From Stygiobacter electus (lineage in GTDB: Bacteria; Bacteroidota; Ignavibacteria; Ignavibacteriales; Melioribacteraceae), in contig JARGDL010000024.1 of NCBI GenBank assembly GCA_029210465.1, forward strand, positions 1 through 39,387: DNA of 39,387 bases. Direction: 5' to 3'. Of the stretch, positions 7,438 through 16,185 are shown piece after piece. Position 1 is the stretch's first letter, and every line of letters starts with the position of its first letter. A model generated the notes under the pieces. It was not told where the DNA came from. It searched no databases and worked only from the letters and a program-made list of their open reading frames with translations. Position numbers and translations under genes: made by a program.

Positions 7438-9272
7438 TATGCCACCGGTAATTTAATTTGAAAAGTGCTTCCCTTACCTAATTCACTAAAAGCTTTTATT
7501 TCACCATTATGGATTTCTATTATTTCTTTTGCAATTGAAAGACCTAAACCTAAACTTCCGGGTGCTGAATCATCAATTTGTATAAATTTATCAAATACTT
7601 TTTTAAGATTATCAGGACTTATCCCGATTCCAGTGTCAGATATTTCGATTAATAAGTTTTGTTCATCAATTTTAAATTCAACGGAAATATTACCACCGTT
7701 TGGAGTAAATCGTAAAGAGTTTGAAACAAGGTTTTCTATTGCGCTAATCATACTATTATAATTTCCATTGATCATCGTGTTCTTACTATTATCAATTACA
7801 TTCAAAGATATATTTTTTTCGTTAGCTAAAATTGTAAATTTTTTAGAAATATATTCTGCAAGTTTATGTGCTTCAAATTTTTCAAATTTAATTTTACCAA
7901 TGTTTGCTTCAAGTTTTGTTAGTTCTAAAATTTCATAAACTAGTTTGTTTAACCGATCATAATCTTCTTTCATTGATATAATTAAATCTTTTTGTTTTTC
8001 ATTTACTTTGCCGACAACATCATCTTCAAGAAGTCCAAGAGCCATCCCCATTGAAGTTAATGGGGTTTTTAATTCATGTGAAACTTTTGCTATAAATTCA
8101 CTTTTCATTCTATCGAGTTCTTGATATTTAGTTATATCGTTAAAAACAAAAAGTGTTGCTTCTTTTTTAGAATCTGGTATTTCAATTTGTGATACTATTA
8201 CATTAAAATATTTATGAGTACCATCGTTATCTTTAATATTTATCATCTTGTCTTTAATATTGAATTCTTGAAGGTTTTCTGTCGATTTAATCATTGACCG
8301 CTGTCGTTTTAATATTTTTTTAATTTCAGAATTTTTTAATGCTTTTTCGCCAAATATTTGGTTAAATGCTTTGTTGGCTAAAAGAATTTTAAAATTCTCA
8401 TCAACCATTAAAACGGGTTCATCCATACTTTCGATTACAATTTCAGATTTTCTTTTTTCATATAAAATTTTATTTAGGTTTAATTTTTCATATTGTTCTA
8501 ATTTTTCACTCATTTTGTTAAACTCATCGGTCAATGAGTTTATTTCATCCGAATTATCATCAAGTTCTATTCTTTCACTGAAATTACCTTCAGCTATGTG
8601 ACGAACAGTTTCTTTTAGTTTGGTTATTGGTCTAACTATATAATCAGAAAACTTAGAACTAAATATTGATGCTATTAAAATTGCACCAAGCAAAATAAAA
8701 AATATTGTTACTGCTGCTGTTTGTGTAATTTTTTTTACATCAAGAACTGCTTGATTTAACAAATCATGATTTAAATCCAATATTTTGTTACAATCTTGTT
8801 TTATGTTTAATAACTGAATAATAATATTGCCAAGATCAAGTTTTACTTCCTGAGCTTTCCATTTTAAGTAAATCTGATAATCTAATTTGCTGATGTTTCG
8901 TTCTTTAAATTTTTTGTGCTTAATCATTATTGTATCAAGTAGTTTTTTTTCTTCATCTACCTGTACAGTTTCTCGTGCTTTTTGATGCCAATAAAAAAAA
9001 TCAACTTCACTTTTGGTAAATAAACTATCTCCCCTTTGAAAATCCTGATTAAACATAATAATTACAGAAGCTACTTGTTCATCAAGTGCTTTGCTCATAT
9101 TATCAGCGGCTATTATTACTGCATAATTATCTTGCATTGATTGTTTTATGTATTCATTGAAGCGATAAAAATTGTAAATGCTCCAAAGTGTTGCAAAAAA
9201 CATAATAAGCAAAATGACTGTAAAGCCAAGCAATATTTTACTTCTTAATGTTGTTGTATAAATGCTAATCAT
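7437..9272 (-). CDS. Membrane sensor histidine kinase (HAMP-PAS-HisKA-HATPase)
   Basis: 611 aa. Two transmembrane helices (about 12-32 and 186-206) flank a mostly helical periplasmic sensor. Then HAMP (about 207-262, with RPITKLKETV), a PAS domain (about 275-385, VIESMDEPVLMVDENFKILL), HisKA with the phospho-acceptor in FIAKVSHELKTPLTSMGM (His399), and a HATPase with N box NLVSNSLRFTP and G boxes DTGIGIS and GLGLSIA. Overall architecture resembles KinB-type kinases that pair with NtrC-like regulators. It is first in a two-gene operon with the regulator and is divergent from the GH2 gene, with 99 bp between. The signal sensed is unknown; the helical periplasmic domain does not name a ligand. 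Confidence 0.92.
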   Translation of the reverse strand: MISIYTTTLRSKILLGFTVILLIMFFATLWSIYNFYRFNEYIKQSMQDNYAVIIAADNMSKALDEQVASVIIMFNQDFQRGDSLFTKSEVDFFYWHQKARETVQVDEEKKLLDTIMIKHKKFKERNISKLDYQIYLKWKAQEVKLDLGNIIIQLLNIKQDCNKILDLNHDLLNQAVLDVKKITQTAAVTIFFILLGAILIASIFSSKFSDYIVRPITKLKETVRHIAEGNFSERIELDDNSDEINSLTDEFNKMSEKLEQYEKLNLNKILYEKRKSEIVIESMDEPVLMVDENFKILLANKAFNQIFGEKALKNSEIKKILKRQRSMIKSTENLQEFNIKDKMINIKDNDGTHKYFNVIVSQIEIPDSKKEATLFVFNDITKYQELDRMKSEFIAKVSHELKTPLTSMGMALGLLEDDVVGKVNEKQKDLIISMKEDYDRLNKLVYEILELTKLEANIGKIKFEKFEAHKLAEYISKKFTILANEKNISLNVIDNSKNTMINGNYNSMISAIENLVSNSLRFTPNGGNISVEFKIDEQNLLIEISDTGIGISPDNLKKVFDKFIQIDDSAPGSLGLGLSIAKEIIEIHNGEIKAFSELGKGSTFQIKLPVA

Positions 9273-9371
9273 TACAAAAATTAATTTTTTCTTTCTATTA
9301 AAATAGCTTATTGTTTTGCTTAAATAAACATCTTTTTGCTAAGTTGAATAAAGAATTAATTTAAGGTTTAT

Positions 9372-11147
9372 ATGTTTTGGTTATTTATACTGTTATCTGT
9401 CTCGATTGTTTTTCCAAAAGAAAAATTAATTCAAAATAGTGATGCGAGAAAAATTTTTCTTCTAAATGGAAATTGGAATATAATAATTGACCCTTATGAA
9501 ACCGGTTTTTATACTTATCGTTTAACTCCCGATAATAACGGGTTTTTCAAGAATTCTAAACCTAAAAATAAATATGAACGTATAGAATATGATTTTGATA
9601 AATCTGAAAAACTAAAAGTGCCTGGTGATTGGAATACACAAAAAGAAAAACTGTTTTTATATGAAGGAACTGTTTGGTATAAGAAATCTTTCAATTATTA
9701 TAAGCAAAAAGATAACCGAGTTTTTATTTACTTTGGTGCTGTAAATTACAATTGCAAAGTTTATTTAAATGGTGAATTTGTTGGTGAACACATTGGTGGA
9801 TTTACTCCTTTTAATTTTGAAATTTCAGACAAGTTAATTTCTGGTCCTAATTTTATAGTCGTTAAAGTTGATAACAAACGACTACCCGAAGGTGTGCCAA
9901 CTATAAATACAGATTGGTGGAATTATGGCGGAATTACTCGCGATGTAAAATTAATTGAAACTGATTCAACTTTTATTATTGATTATTTGGTTCAACTTAA
10001 AAAAAATTCCAAAGATAAAATTACTGGATGGATTCAACTTGATGGGAAAAATTTTGACGACGTTCAATTTAAAATTCCAGAATTAAATATCGATATAAAG
10101 CTCACACCAGATAAAAATGGAAAGTGCTCTTTTGATATTGATTGCTTACCTATTCTTTGGTCACCTGAAAATCCAAAACTTTATAAGATAATAATTCAAC
10201 ACAAAGATGAAATAATAAAAGATAAAATTGGTTTCAGAAAAATTGAAGTAAAAGAAAACAAAATTTATTTAAATGATAAAGAAATTTTTCTTCGCGGTGT
10301 TTCTCTTCATGAAGAAGTTCCAATAAAATCATCACGTGCCAATTCAAAAAAGAATGCTCGAAAATTACTTTCAATGGCAAAAGAATTGAATTGTAATTTC
10401 GTTCGTCTTGCTCATTATCCACACAATGAAAATATAATTAAAGAAGCCGATAAACTTGGATTTTTAGTTTGGTCAGAAATTCCGGTTTACTGGACAATTC
10501 ACTGGCAAAATAAATCAACTTTTGAAAATGCTTCTAATCAATTAAAAGAAATGATTTCAAGAGATAAAAATCGCTCGTCGATTATTTTCTGGTCAGTTGG
10601 AAACGAAACACCATTGAGCGATGAAAGACTTTCTTTCATGAAAAGTCTAATTGATACTGCACGATTATTAGATTCAACACGATTAATTACCGCCGCACTC
10701 GAAACACATTACGTAAATCCAAAAACAATTATGATTAATGATCCACTTGGAAAATATCTTGATGTGCTTGGCTGTAATGAATACATTGGCTGGTATGATG
10801 GTTTACCTAACAAAGCTGATACAATTGAATGGAAAACAACTTACGATAAACCTTTAGTAATTAGTGAATTTGGTGCCGATGCAAAGTTTGGTTTTCACGC
10901 TGATAGTTTAACAATCTGGTCAGAAGAATTTCAAGAAAATGTTTATAAACATCAGATCAAAATGTTAAATAAAATTTCATTTCTTTCTGGTATTAGTCCA
11001 TGGATTTTGATGGATTTTCGTTCTCCAAGAAGAACTTTACCCGGCATTCAGGATTATTTCAATCGTAAAGGTTTATATTCTAATTTAGGGGAAAAGAAAA
11101 AGGCATTTTACATTCTTAAAAATTTTTATAAATCAAAAATGAATTAA
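9372..11147 (+). CDS. Glycoside hydrolase family 2 (beta-glucuronidase/beta-galactosidase-like)
   Basis: 591 aa with an N-terminal signal peptide (residues 1-16). GH2 sugar-binding domain at about 30-195 (GDWNTQ, VYLNGEFVGEHIGGFTPF, WWNYGGITRDV), immunoglobulin-like domain at about 196-290, and a TIM barrel from about 292. The catalytic acid/base is Glu412 in WSVGNE and the probable nucleophile is Glu499 in VISEFGAD. FLRGVSLHEE and NFVRLAHYPHNE are standard GH2 segments. The lack of further C-terminal domains makes it beta-glucuronidase-like in size; the exact sugar cannot be fixed. Probably exported. It is followed after 1 bp by an M1 peptidase gene, so the two are likely one transcript. Confidence 0.9.
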   Translation: MFWLFILLSVSIVFPKEKLIQNSDARKIFLLNGNWNIIIDPYETGFYTYRLTPDNNGFFKNSKPKNKYERIEYDFDKSEKLKVPGDWNTQKEKLFLYEGTVWYKKSFNYYKQKDNRVFIYFGAVNYNCKVYLNGEFVGEHIGGFTPFNFEISDKLISGPNFIVVKVDNKRLPEGVPTINTDWWNYGGITRDVKLIETDSTFIIDYLVQLKKNSKDKITGWIQLDGKNFDDVQFKIPELNIDIKLTPDKNGKCSFDIDCLPILWSPENPKLYKIIIQHKDEIIKDKIGFRKIEVKENKIYLNDKEIFLRGVSLHEEVPIKSSRANSKKNARKLLSMAKELNCNFVRLAHYPHNENIIKEADKLGFLVWSEIPVYWTIHWQNKSTFENASNQLKEMISRDKNRSSIIFWSVGNETPLSDERLSFMKSLIDTARLLDSTRLITAALETHYVNPKTIMINDPLGKYLDVLGCNEYIGWYDGLPNKADTIEWKTTYDKPLVISEFGADAKFGFHADSLTIWSEEFQENVYKHQIKMLNKISFLSGISPWILMDFRSPRRTLPGIQDYFNRKGLYSNLGEKKKAFYILKNFYKSKMN

Positions 11148-11148
11148 C

Positions 11149-12774
11149 ATGAAAAATATTTTTTTGATTTTATTAATTATAGTTTCAAAATTACTCTCAC
11201 AATTTGGTTCGCAAGATTCCGGTGGTAAATTAATTCCAGAACAAAAGTGTTACGACGTAAAATTTTATGACTTAAATTTAGAAATTGATCCATACAAAAA
11301 AGCTATTACCGGTTATGTCATAATTAATGCTAAAGCTGAAAATAATTTTTCAAAAATAGTTGTTGATTTAGATACTACATTTTCAATCAGTGAAATTTTA
11401 CTTCTTGAAAAAGCAAAGCAAAGTGAATTAAAATTTTCTCATACAAAAGGAAAAATTTGGATTGATTTTCCTTATCAAATAAAAAAAGATGAAATGTTTT
11501 CAATAAAAATAAATTATGCTGGCGTTCCAAGAATTGCAAAACGGCCACCTTGGGACGATGGATTTATCTGGGCAAAAACAAAAGAGAATAAAAATTGGAT
11601 TACATTAACATGTCAAGGTGGCGGTGCTGATATTTGGTTTCCTTGCAAAGATCATCCAAGCGATGAACCTGATTCTGCTTCAATTAATTTTACTGTTCCA
11701 TCAGATTTAGTTTGTGTTTCTTCTGGTAAATTAATTTCAAAAGTTAATAACAATAATGGAACAACTACTTGGCATTGGTTTTCATCAACTCCAATTAACA
11801 ATTACAACATTATGCTTTATCTTGGTCCTTATATTCCAATTGAATATGATTACACAAGCATTACAGGTGAAAAAATTCCTTTTACAGTTTGGGTACTTCC
11901 TGAAAGTTTTGAAAAAGCAAAAGAACATTCAAAGCAATTTCTGCTTCACATGAAAATTAATGAAGAATTAGTTGGACCATATCCATTTAGAATTGATAAA
12001 TATTCTGTGGTAGAAACTCCACATCTTGGGATGGAACATCAAACTGCAATAGCTTATGGAGCTGGTTGGAAAAATCATAAAGATTTTCCTTTTGATTGGC
12101 TTCATCATCACGAGTTTTCTCACGAATGGTGGGGAAATTTAGTTACTTGTAAAGATTGGAGCGATTTCTGGATTCACGAAGGAACTGGAACTTACATGCA
12201 ACCACTTTATTTAGAAAAGGTTTTTGGTAAAGAAATGTACATGGGCTATCTCAAAAGCATAAGAAAATTTTCTAATAAACAACCTGTAGCTCCACGCGGT
12301 GAAAAAACAAGTGGAGAAGTTTATAATTTAGATATTTATTACAAAGGTGCATGGATATTACATACTTTAAGAAATTATTTAGGTGATGAAACATTTTTCA
12401 AAATTTTTAGACGATGGGCTTATCCAACAAAAGAAATGGAAAAAATTAAAACTGGAGCACAATGTAGAAATGCTACTACTGATGAATTTTTAGAAATTGC
12501 TGAAAACATTTCCCACAAAAAATTAGATTGGTTTTGGGAAGTCTATTTTCGAACATCTTCACTTCCGAAGTTACATTACAAAAAAGTAAATAACGAAAAT
12601 ATATTTTGGTGGGAAACTGAAAATAATCTCTCTTTCGATTTACCAATAGAAATTAAAGCTGATAATAAAATTTTTACTATTGAAATGCAGAATAACAAAG
12701 CAATGTTTAATTTTGCTGGGGAAATAGAAATTGATCCTGAAGAAAAAATATTAAAAGAATTAATAAAAGAATAA
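11149..12774 (+). CDS. M1-family zinc metallopeptidase (aminopeptidase-like)
   Basis: 541 aa with a signal peptide (MKNIFLILLIIVSKLLSQ). Zinc site HEFSH at 321-325 with third ligand Glu344 in WIHEGTGTY; substrate-recognition segment is LGMEHQTAIAYG (around 293-304), where most M1 enzymes have GxMEN, so the Asn is replaced by His. The N-terminal beta domain (about 30-240) is typical of leukotriene A4 hydrolase-like and aminopeptidase N-like enzymes, but the C-terminal ERAP-type domain is absent, consistent with a short secreted M1 peptidase. One base separates it from the GH2 gene and 10 bp from the TSUP gene. Likely removes N-terminal residues from peptides in the periplasm or outside the cell. 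Confidence 0.9.
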   Translation: MKNIFLILLIIVSKLLSQFGSQDSGGKLIPEQKCYDVKFYDLNLEIDPYKKAITGYVIINAKAENNFSKIVVDLDTTFSISEILLLEKAKQSELKFSHTKGKIWIDFPYQIKKDEMFSIKINYAGVPRIAKRPPWDDGFIWAKTKENKNWITLTCQGGGADIWFPCKDHPSDEPDSASINFTVPSDLVCVSSGKLISKVNNNNGTTTWHWFSSTPINNYNIMLYLGPYIPIEYDYTSITGEKIPFTVWVLPESFEKAKEHSKQFLLHMKINEELVGPYPFRIDKYSVVETPHLGMEHQTAIAYGAGWKNHKDFPFDWLHHHEFSHEWWGNLVTCKDWSDFWIHEGTGTYMQPLYLEKVFGKEMYMGYLKSIRKFSNKQPVAPRGEKTSGEVYNLDIYYKGAWILHTLRNYLGDETFFKIFRRWAYPTKEMEKIKTGAQCRNATTDEFLEIAENISHKKLDWFWEVYFRTSSLPKLHYKKVNNENIFWWETENNLSFDLPIEIKADNKIFTIEMQNNKAMFNFAGEIEIDPEEKILKELIKE

Positions 12775-12784
12775 AGGGAAAAAA

Positions 12785-13147
12785 ATGTACGAAATAATCG
12801 TGTTGTTAATAATTGGTTTAGCCGCTGGACTAATTAGCGGTGTTTTGGGGATAGGCGGTGGAATTGTAGTTATTCCAATGTTAGTTGGATTTTTAGGTTA
12901 CTCTCAAAAAGAAGCTCAAGGTACATCACTTGGACTTTTGCTTTTACCTATTGGATTACTTGCTGTAATGAATTATTACAAAGCTGATTTAATAAACTTA
13001 AAAGCTGTTGGAATTATGGTTATAACTTTTGTAATTGGAAGTTATGTTTCCAGCAAATTTGCAATATCATTACCAGATAATATTTTGAAAAAAATATTTG
13101 CTGTGTTTTTGCTTTTGTATTCGATGAAATTATTTTTTGGAAAATAA
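12785..13147 (+). CDS. Half-size TauE/SafE (TSUP) family membrane transporter
   Basis: 120 aa with four predicted transmembrane helices (about 3-25, 45-65, 72-92, 100-117). The family motif is near the N-terminus: GLISGVLGIGGGIVVIPML, followed by EAQGTSLGLLLLPIG. Full TSUP proteins have about 250 aa made of two such repeats; this one is a single repeat and so would need to dimerise. Family members move sulfite, sulfonates or other organic anions, but the substrate here is unknown. Start supported by AAGGGA upstream of the ATG. Last gene of the GH2-M1-TSUP run, closed by a strong hairpin at 13151-13183. Confidence 0.82.
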   Translation: MYEIIVLLIIGLAAGLISGVLGIGGGIVVIPMLVGFLGYSQKEAQGTSLGLLLLPIGLLAVMNYYKADLINLKAVGIMVITFVIGSYVSSKFAISLPDNILKKIFAVFLLLYSMKLFFGK

Positions 13148-13150
13148 AAA

Positions 13151-13183
13151 AATGCCCTATTAATTTTAAATTAACGGGGCATT
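13151..13183. terminator. Bidirectional terminator between TSUP gene and groES
   Basis: AATGCCC...GGGGCATT form the outer stem of a 16-bp inverted repeat (two mismatched pairs inside) flanked by A-tract on the left and TTTT on the right. It lies 3 bp after the plus-strand stop and in the path of the minus-strand groES transcript, so it can serve both converging units. Confidence 0.8.
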
Positions 13184-13236
13184 TTAATCATTCGAGTATT
13201 TACGACTTGATTTATGAGTGCTAATTTTGAATTGAA

Positions 13237-13509
13237 TTATTCTTCAACAACAGCCAAAACATCTGACCGTTGAATTATTTTATAAGATTTACCATCAACT
13301 TCGATTTCTTCGCCACCATATTTAGCAAACAATACTTTGTTTCCTACTTTAACTTTTTCTTGTAAATCTTCATCTGTTCCAACTGCAATTACAGTTCCCA
13401 TTCTTGGTTTTTCTTTTGCAGTATCAGGAATATACAAACCTGAAGCTGTTTTTGTTTGTTCTTCAGCTGGTTCTACTAATAAACGATCATCAAGAGGTTT
13501 AATTGTCAT
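13237..13509 (-). CDS. groES: Co-chaperonin GroES
   Basis: 90 aa, normal for GroES. Contains the N-terminal KPLDDRLLVEP, the mobile loop EEQTKTASGLYIPDTAKEK (about 16-34) that docks on GroEL, GTVIAVG, and C-terminal IQRSDVLAVVEE. Forms the heptameric lid of the chaperonin cage. The usual downstream groEL is not here: 53 bp after groES comes a bidirectional terminator. Upstream, 12 bp away on the same strand, is a glutaredoxin-like gene, so groES is probably co-transcribed with it. No CIRCE (HrcA) operator pair is visible upstream. groEL is presumably elsewhere in the genome. Confidence 0.95.
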   Translation of the reverse strand: MTIKPLDDRLLVEPAEEQTKTASGLYIPDTAKEKPRMGTVIAVGTDEDLQEKVKVGNKVLFAKYGGEEIEVDGKSYKIIQRSDVLAVVEE

Positions 13510-13521
13510 TTTATCACTCCT

Positions 13522-13773
13522 TTATTTTATGTTTAACAATGAATTTATTTTCGGCACATCAAAGCCAACTATTGGACGATTATTAATTAAAATAACAGGA
13601 ACACCCATTTGCCCTGTTCTTCTTTGCATGTCTAAAGCTGCTTTTTGATCTCGTGAAACATCAACTTCTGTAAATCTAATATTCTTTTCTCTGAAATATC
13701 TTTTTGCACTATTACAAAAACTACAAGTTGGGGTTGTAAATATAATAACTTTTGGTTGATTCGGTAAAGCCAT
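13522..13773 (-). CDS. Glutaredoxin-like protein (NrdH/Grx type)
   Basis: 83-aa thioredoxin-fold protein with the redox motif TTPTCSFC (Cys17, Cys20), a GVPVILINNRPIVGFD segment with the cis-proline and the glutathione- or substrate-binding GF-D turn. It likely carries out dithiol exchange as a Grx or NrdH-like protein; the CSFC motif differs from the CPYC of classic glutaredoxins. I place the start at 13773 (MALPNQPK) because AGAAGG lies 6 bases before it; an in-frame ATG at 13797 would add eight residues with no comparable ribosome site. It precedes groES by 12 bp and is divergent from the thioredoxin-thioredoxin reductase pair, so the locus is a small thiol-redox cluster. Confidence 0.85.
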   Translation of the reverse strand: MALPNQPKVIIFTTPTCSFCNSAKRYFREKNIRFTEVDVSRDQKAALDMQRRTGQMGVPVILINNRPIVGFDVPKINSLLNIK

Positions 13774-13819
13774 TATTCCTTCTAAATTTCCAAACAAGTT
13801 TGATGATTTACTATTAAAA

Positions 13820-13845
13820 AAGATTCATAAAATTTTTTGAATCTT
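13820..13845. repeat. Inverted repeat in the divergent redox-gene spacer
   Basis: AAGATTCA (13820-13827) and TGAATCTT (13838-13845) form a perfect 8-bp inverted repeat between the glutaredoxin-like gene (minus) and the thioredoxin-like gene (plus). It could be an operator for both, or a hairpin in either leader. It is followed by A7T7, which is likely intrinsically bent DNA. Confidence 0.35.
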
Positions 13846-13900
13846 AAAAAAATTTTTTTCATCAAACCACTAAACAAATTTCATTAATAAGGAGAAACAA

Positions 13901-14248
13901 ATGCTTAGAACAAATTTAACACATGTTTTATCAGAACAAGAACACGCAAAACTTTTACAAGAAAATGAAAATGTAATGATTTGCTGCGGTCGCATGGGAC
14001 CAATGTGTATTCCAGTTTATGAAACAATGGAAGAATTAGAAAATGAATATAAACATGTAAAATTCGCTGACATGGAATTTGACCTTCCTGATGCACGTGT
14101 AATTAGAAATTTACCAGAATGCAGAACATTTCAAGGTTTGCCATTTGTTGTATATTATAAAAATGGAAAGGTTGTAAAAGCAACAAGCTCAATTCAATCA
14201 AGAGAACAAATAACAGAAATCTTAGATCAATATTTTGGCAAAGAATAA
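13901..14248 (+). CDS. Atypical thioredoxin-family protein paired with TrxB
   Basis: 115 aa with the thioredoxin fold but not the WCGPC site. The active-site region is VMICCGRMGPMCIPVYETME: Cys28, Cys29 and Cys36, giving C-G-R-M-G-P-M-C spacing. The downstream half is standard thioredoxin (VKFADMEFD, then LPECRTFQGLPFVVYYKNGK with the cis-proline in GLP and an extra Cys74). I recall this family in anaerobes next to thioredoxin reductase. Start is supported by AAGGAG 8 bases upstream. Its stop directly abuts the trxB ATG (TAA ATG), so the two are one operon and probably partners in disulfide reduction. Which cysteines form the redox pair is not clear from sequence. Confidence 0.85.
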   Translation: MLRTNLTHVLSEQEHAKLLQENENVMICCGRMGPMCIPVYETMEELENEYKHVKFADMEFDLPDARVIRNLPECRTFQGLPFVVYYKNGKVVKATSSIQSREQITEILDQYFGKE

Positions 14249-15205
14249 ATGGAAGCTCAAAATCATTTTGATGTTATTGTTATTGGTGGTGGTGCTGCCG
14301 GTTTGACCGCTGGAATTTATCTTTCACGTGCAAAGATGAAAACTCTAATTCTCAACGAAGGTGCAATTGGTGGTCAAATGGTTTTAACTCATGAAATTGC
14401 TAATTATCCCGGCGTTGAAAGTATTAGTGGATATGAACTTGCACGAATTATGAAAGCTCAAGCTCAAAAATTTGGCTGCATAATTAAAAGCAACTTAAAA
14501 ATCACCAAACTTGATTTAAAGGATGAAATCAAAAAAGTAACCGTTAACAATAAAGATGTTTATACTTCGTATGCTCTGATAATTGCAACGGGCGGCCGTT
14601 CAAGAACTATTGGTGCTATTGGTGAAAATGAATTTAAAGGTAAAGGAATTTCATATTGTGCAACTTGCGATGGTGATTTTTTTCAAGATAAAGAAATAAT
14701 CGTTGTCGGTGGTGGTAATTCAGCATTAGAAGAAGCAGTATCATTAACAAAATATGCTTCTAAAATTACAATAGTTCATCAATTTGATCACTTTCAAGCA
14801 TTTCAACATTATGTTGATGAAGCAAAAGCCCATCCAAAAATTAATTTCATAATGGAATCAAAAATCATCGAGTTCATTGGTGACGAAAAACTTGAAAAAG
14901 TAAAAATTCAAAATCAACGAACTGGTGAAATTTCCGAAATGAAAATTGATGGTGTGTTTATTTTTATTGGTTATATTCCAAACACCGAAAAACTTGAAGG
15001 CATTGTTGAATTAAACGATTGGAAAGAAATTATAGTTGATAAAAACATGGCAACAAATTTACCTGGAGTTTTTGCTGCGGGTGATTCAATTGCCAAAAGA
15101 TTTAGACAAGTTACAACTGCCGTTGCAGATGGAACAATTGCCGCACTTGCCGCCGCTGAATATGTAAATAACATCAAAAAAGAATTAATCACAGCCGAAG
15201 TTTAA
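14249..15205 (+). CDS. trxB: Thioredoxin reductase-like flavoprotein with altered NADPH site
   Basis: 318 aa. FAD site VIGGGAAGLTAGIYLSRAKM (11-30), catalytic disulfide ISYCATCDGDFF with Cys137 and Cys140, and the C-terminal FAD motif GVFAAGDSIAKRFRQVTTAV. The second dinucleotide fold is present (VVGGGNSALEEAV, 152-164), but the NADPH-phosphate motif HRRxxxR of classic low-Mr TrxB is replaced by HQFDHFQ (177-183). This suggests NADH, ferredoxin or another electron donor; inference. Directly coupled to the atypical thioredoxin upstream. The symbol reflects family membership, not proven NADPH use. Confidence 0.88.
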   Translation: MEAQNHFDVIVIGGGAAGLTAGIYLSRAKMKTLILNEGAIGGQMVLTHEIANYPGVESISGYELARIMKAQAQKFGCIIKSNLKITKLDLKDEIKKVTVNNKDVYTSYALIIATGGRSRTIGAIGENEFKGKGISYCATCDGDFFQDKEIIVVGGGNSALEEAVSLTKYASKITIVHQFDHFQAFQHYVDEAKAHPKINFIMESKIIEFIGDEKLEKVKIQNQRTGEISEMKIDGVFIFIGYIPNTEKLEGIVELNDWKEIIVDKNMATNLPGVFAAGDSIAKRFRQVTTAVADGTIAALAAAEYVNNIKKELITAEV

Positions 15206-15222
15206 TTTAATTTGCATTTATT

Positions 15223-15262
15223 AAGTCATCTCTTTTACTTTTGAATAAAGAGATGACTTTTT
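15223..15262 (+). terminator. Rho-independent terminator after trxB, touching the next start codon
   Basis: A perfect 13-bp stem (15223-15235 with 15247-15259) and an 11-base loop, ending in a T-tract at 15258-15262. The T-tract runs straight into the ATG of the sugar-kinase gene at 15263, leaving no room for a ribosome binding site on the plus strand. Confidence 0.88.
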
Positions 15263-16162
15263 ATGTTTAAAATCACTTCAATTGGTGAAATACTTTTGGA
15301 TGTTTATCCCGACTTTAAAAGATTAGGCGGCGCTCCATTTAATTTTATTTATCACATTAAAAAATTAATCGGCAAAGCAAATTTTATTTCATCCGTTGGT
15401 AATGATCCCGAAGGGAAAGAATTATTAAATATTCTCAAAAAAAATGATTTCAATACTGATACAATTTTTATTGATAATGATCATCCTACTGGCAAAGTTT
15501 TAGTTACACTTGATGAAAATAAAACACCACAATTCAAAATGTCTTCAACTTCATGTTTTGATTTTCTTCAATTAACAGAAAAAGCAAAGCAAGTTATCGA
15601 TGAATCCGATTTAATTTACTTTGGAACATTTACCTCACGAAGTGAAGTTTCAAGAAATACAATTCAATCAATATTAAATAAACCAAATAAAAAATATTTC
15701 TGCGATCTTAATCTTCGACATAATTTTTACACAATTGATTTTATTGAACAAGCATTAATATCGTCTAATGTTTTAAAGATAAATGAAGAAGAATTTTATA
15801 AACTCCAAAATATTTTTGGATTTCCAGCCGATATAGAAAATGCAATTCAAGACTTAATTTCAAAATACAAAATAGATTTAATCGCATTAACAATGGGTGA
15901 AGTTGGTTCTAAACTTTTTACTTCAATGGATTATCATTTTTATCAACAAGAAAAAATTGAAGTGGTTGATACATTAGGAGCAGGTGATGCATTTTCAGCA
16001 ATTTTATGTTTGGGTTATTTAAATAATTTTCAGCTCGAAAAAATCAATTTAAATGCAAATCATTTCGCCGCAGAGATTTGTAAAATAAACGGGGCAATAC
16101 CAGAAAGTGATAAATTATATCTAACATTTTCTCAAATTTTTAACAACAAGCTAAAAGATTAA
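15263..16162 (+). CDS. PfkB/ribokinase-family sugar kinase (fructokinase-like)
   Basis: 299 aa cytoplasmic kinase. N-terminal SIGEILLDVYP and RLGGAPFNFIYHIKKLIG match the PfkB substrate-binding start; the C-terminal signature VVDTLGAGDAFSAILCLGY carries the catalytic base Asp242 in GAGD. The GGAPFN segment and overall length resemble fructokinases, but the sugar cannot be fixed from sequence. The start is well defined by the conserved FKITSIGE opening, yet the terminator hairpin of trxB ends exactly at the ATG and no Shine-Dalgarno is possible there, so translation may be leaderless or the hairpin may regulate it. A plausible partner for the glycosidases in the window. Confidence 0.88.
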   Translation: MFKITSIGEILLDVYPDFKRLGGAPFNFIYHIKKLIGKANFISSVGNDPEGKELLNILKKNDFNTDTIFIDNDHPTGKVLVTLDENKTPQFKMSSTSCFDFLQLTEKAKQVIDESDLIYFGTFTSRSEVSRNTIQSILNKPNKKYFCDLNLRHNFYTIDFIEQALISSNVLKINEEEFYKLQNIFGFPADIENAIQDLISKYKIDLIALTMGEVGSKLFTSMDYHFYQQEKIEVVDTLGAGDAFSAILCLGYLNNFQLEKINLNANHFAAEICKINGAIPESDKLYLTFSQIFNNKLKD

Positions 16163-16185
16163 AAATTTGCAATTGTCAATTTTCA

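Noticed and set aside
13216..13224. GAGTGCTAA half of a CIRCE (HrcA) operator near groES
   Set aside because: The matching TTAGCACTC half is absent at 9-bp spacing, and the site is downstream of groES, not in its promoter; most likely chance.
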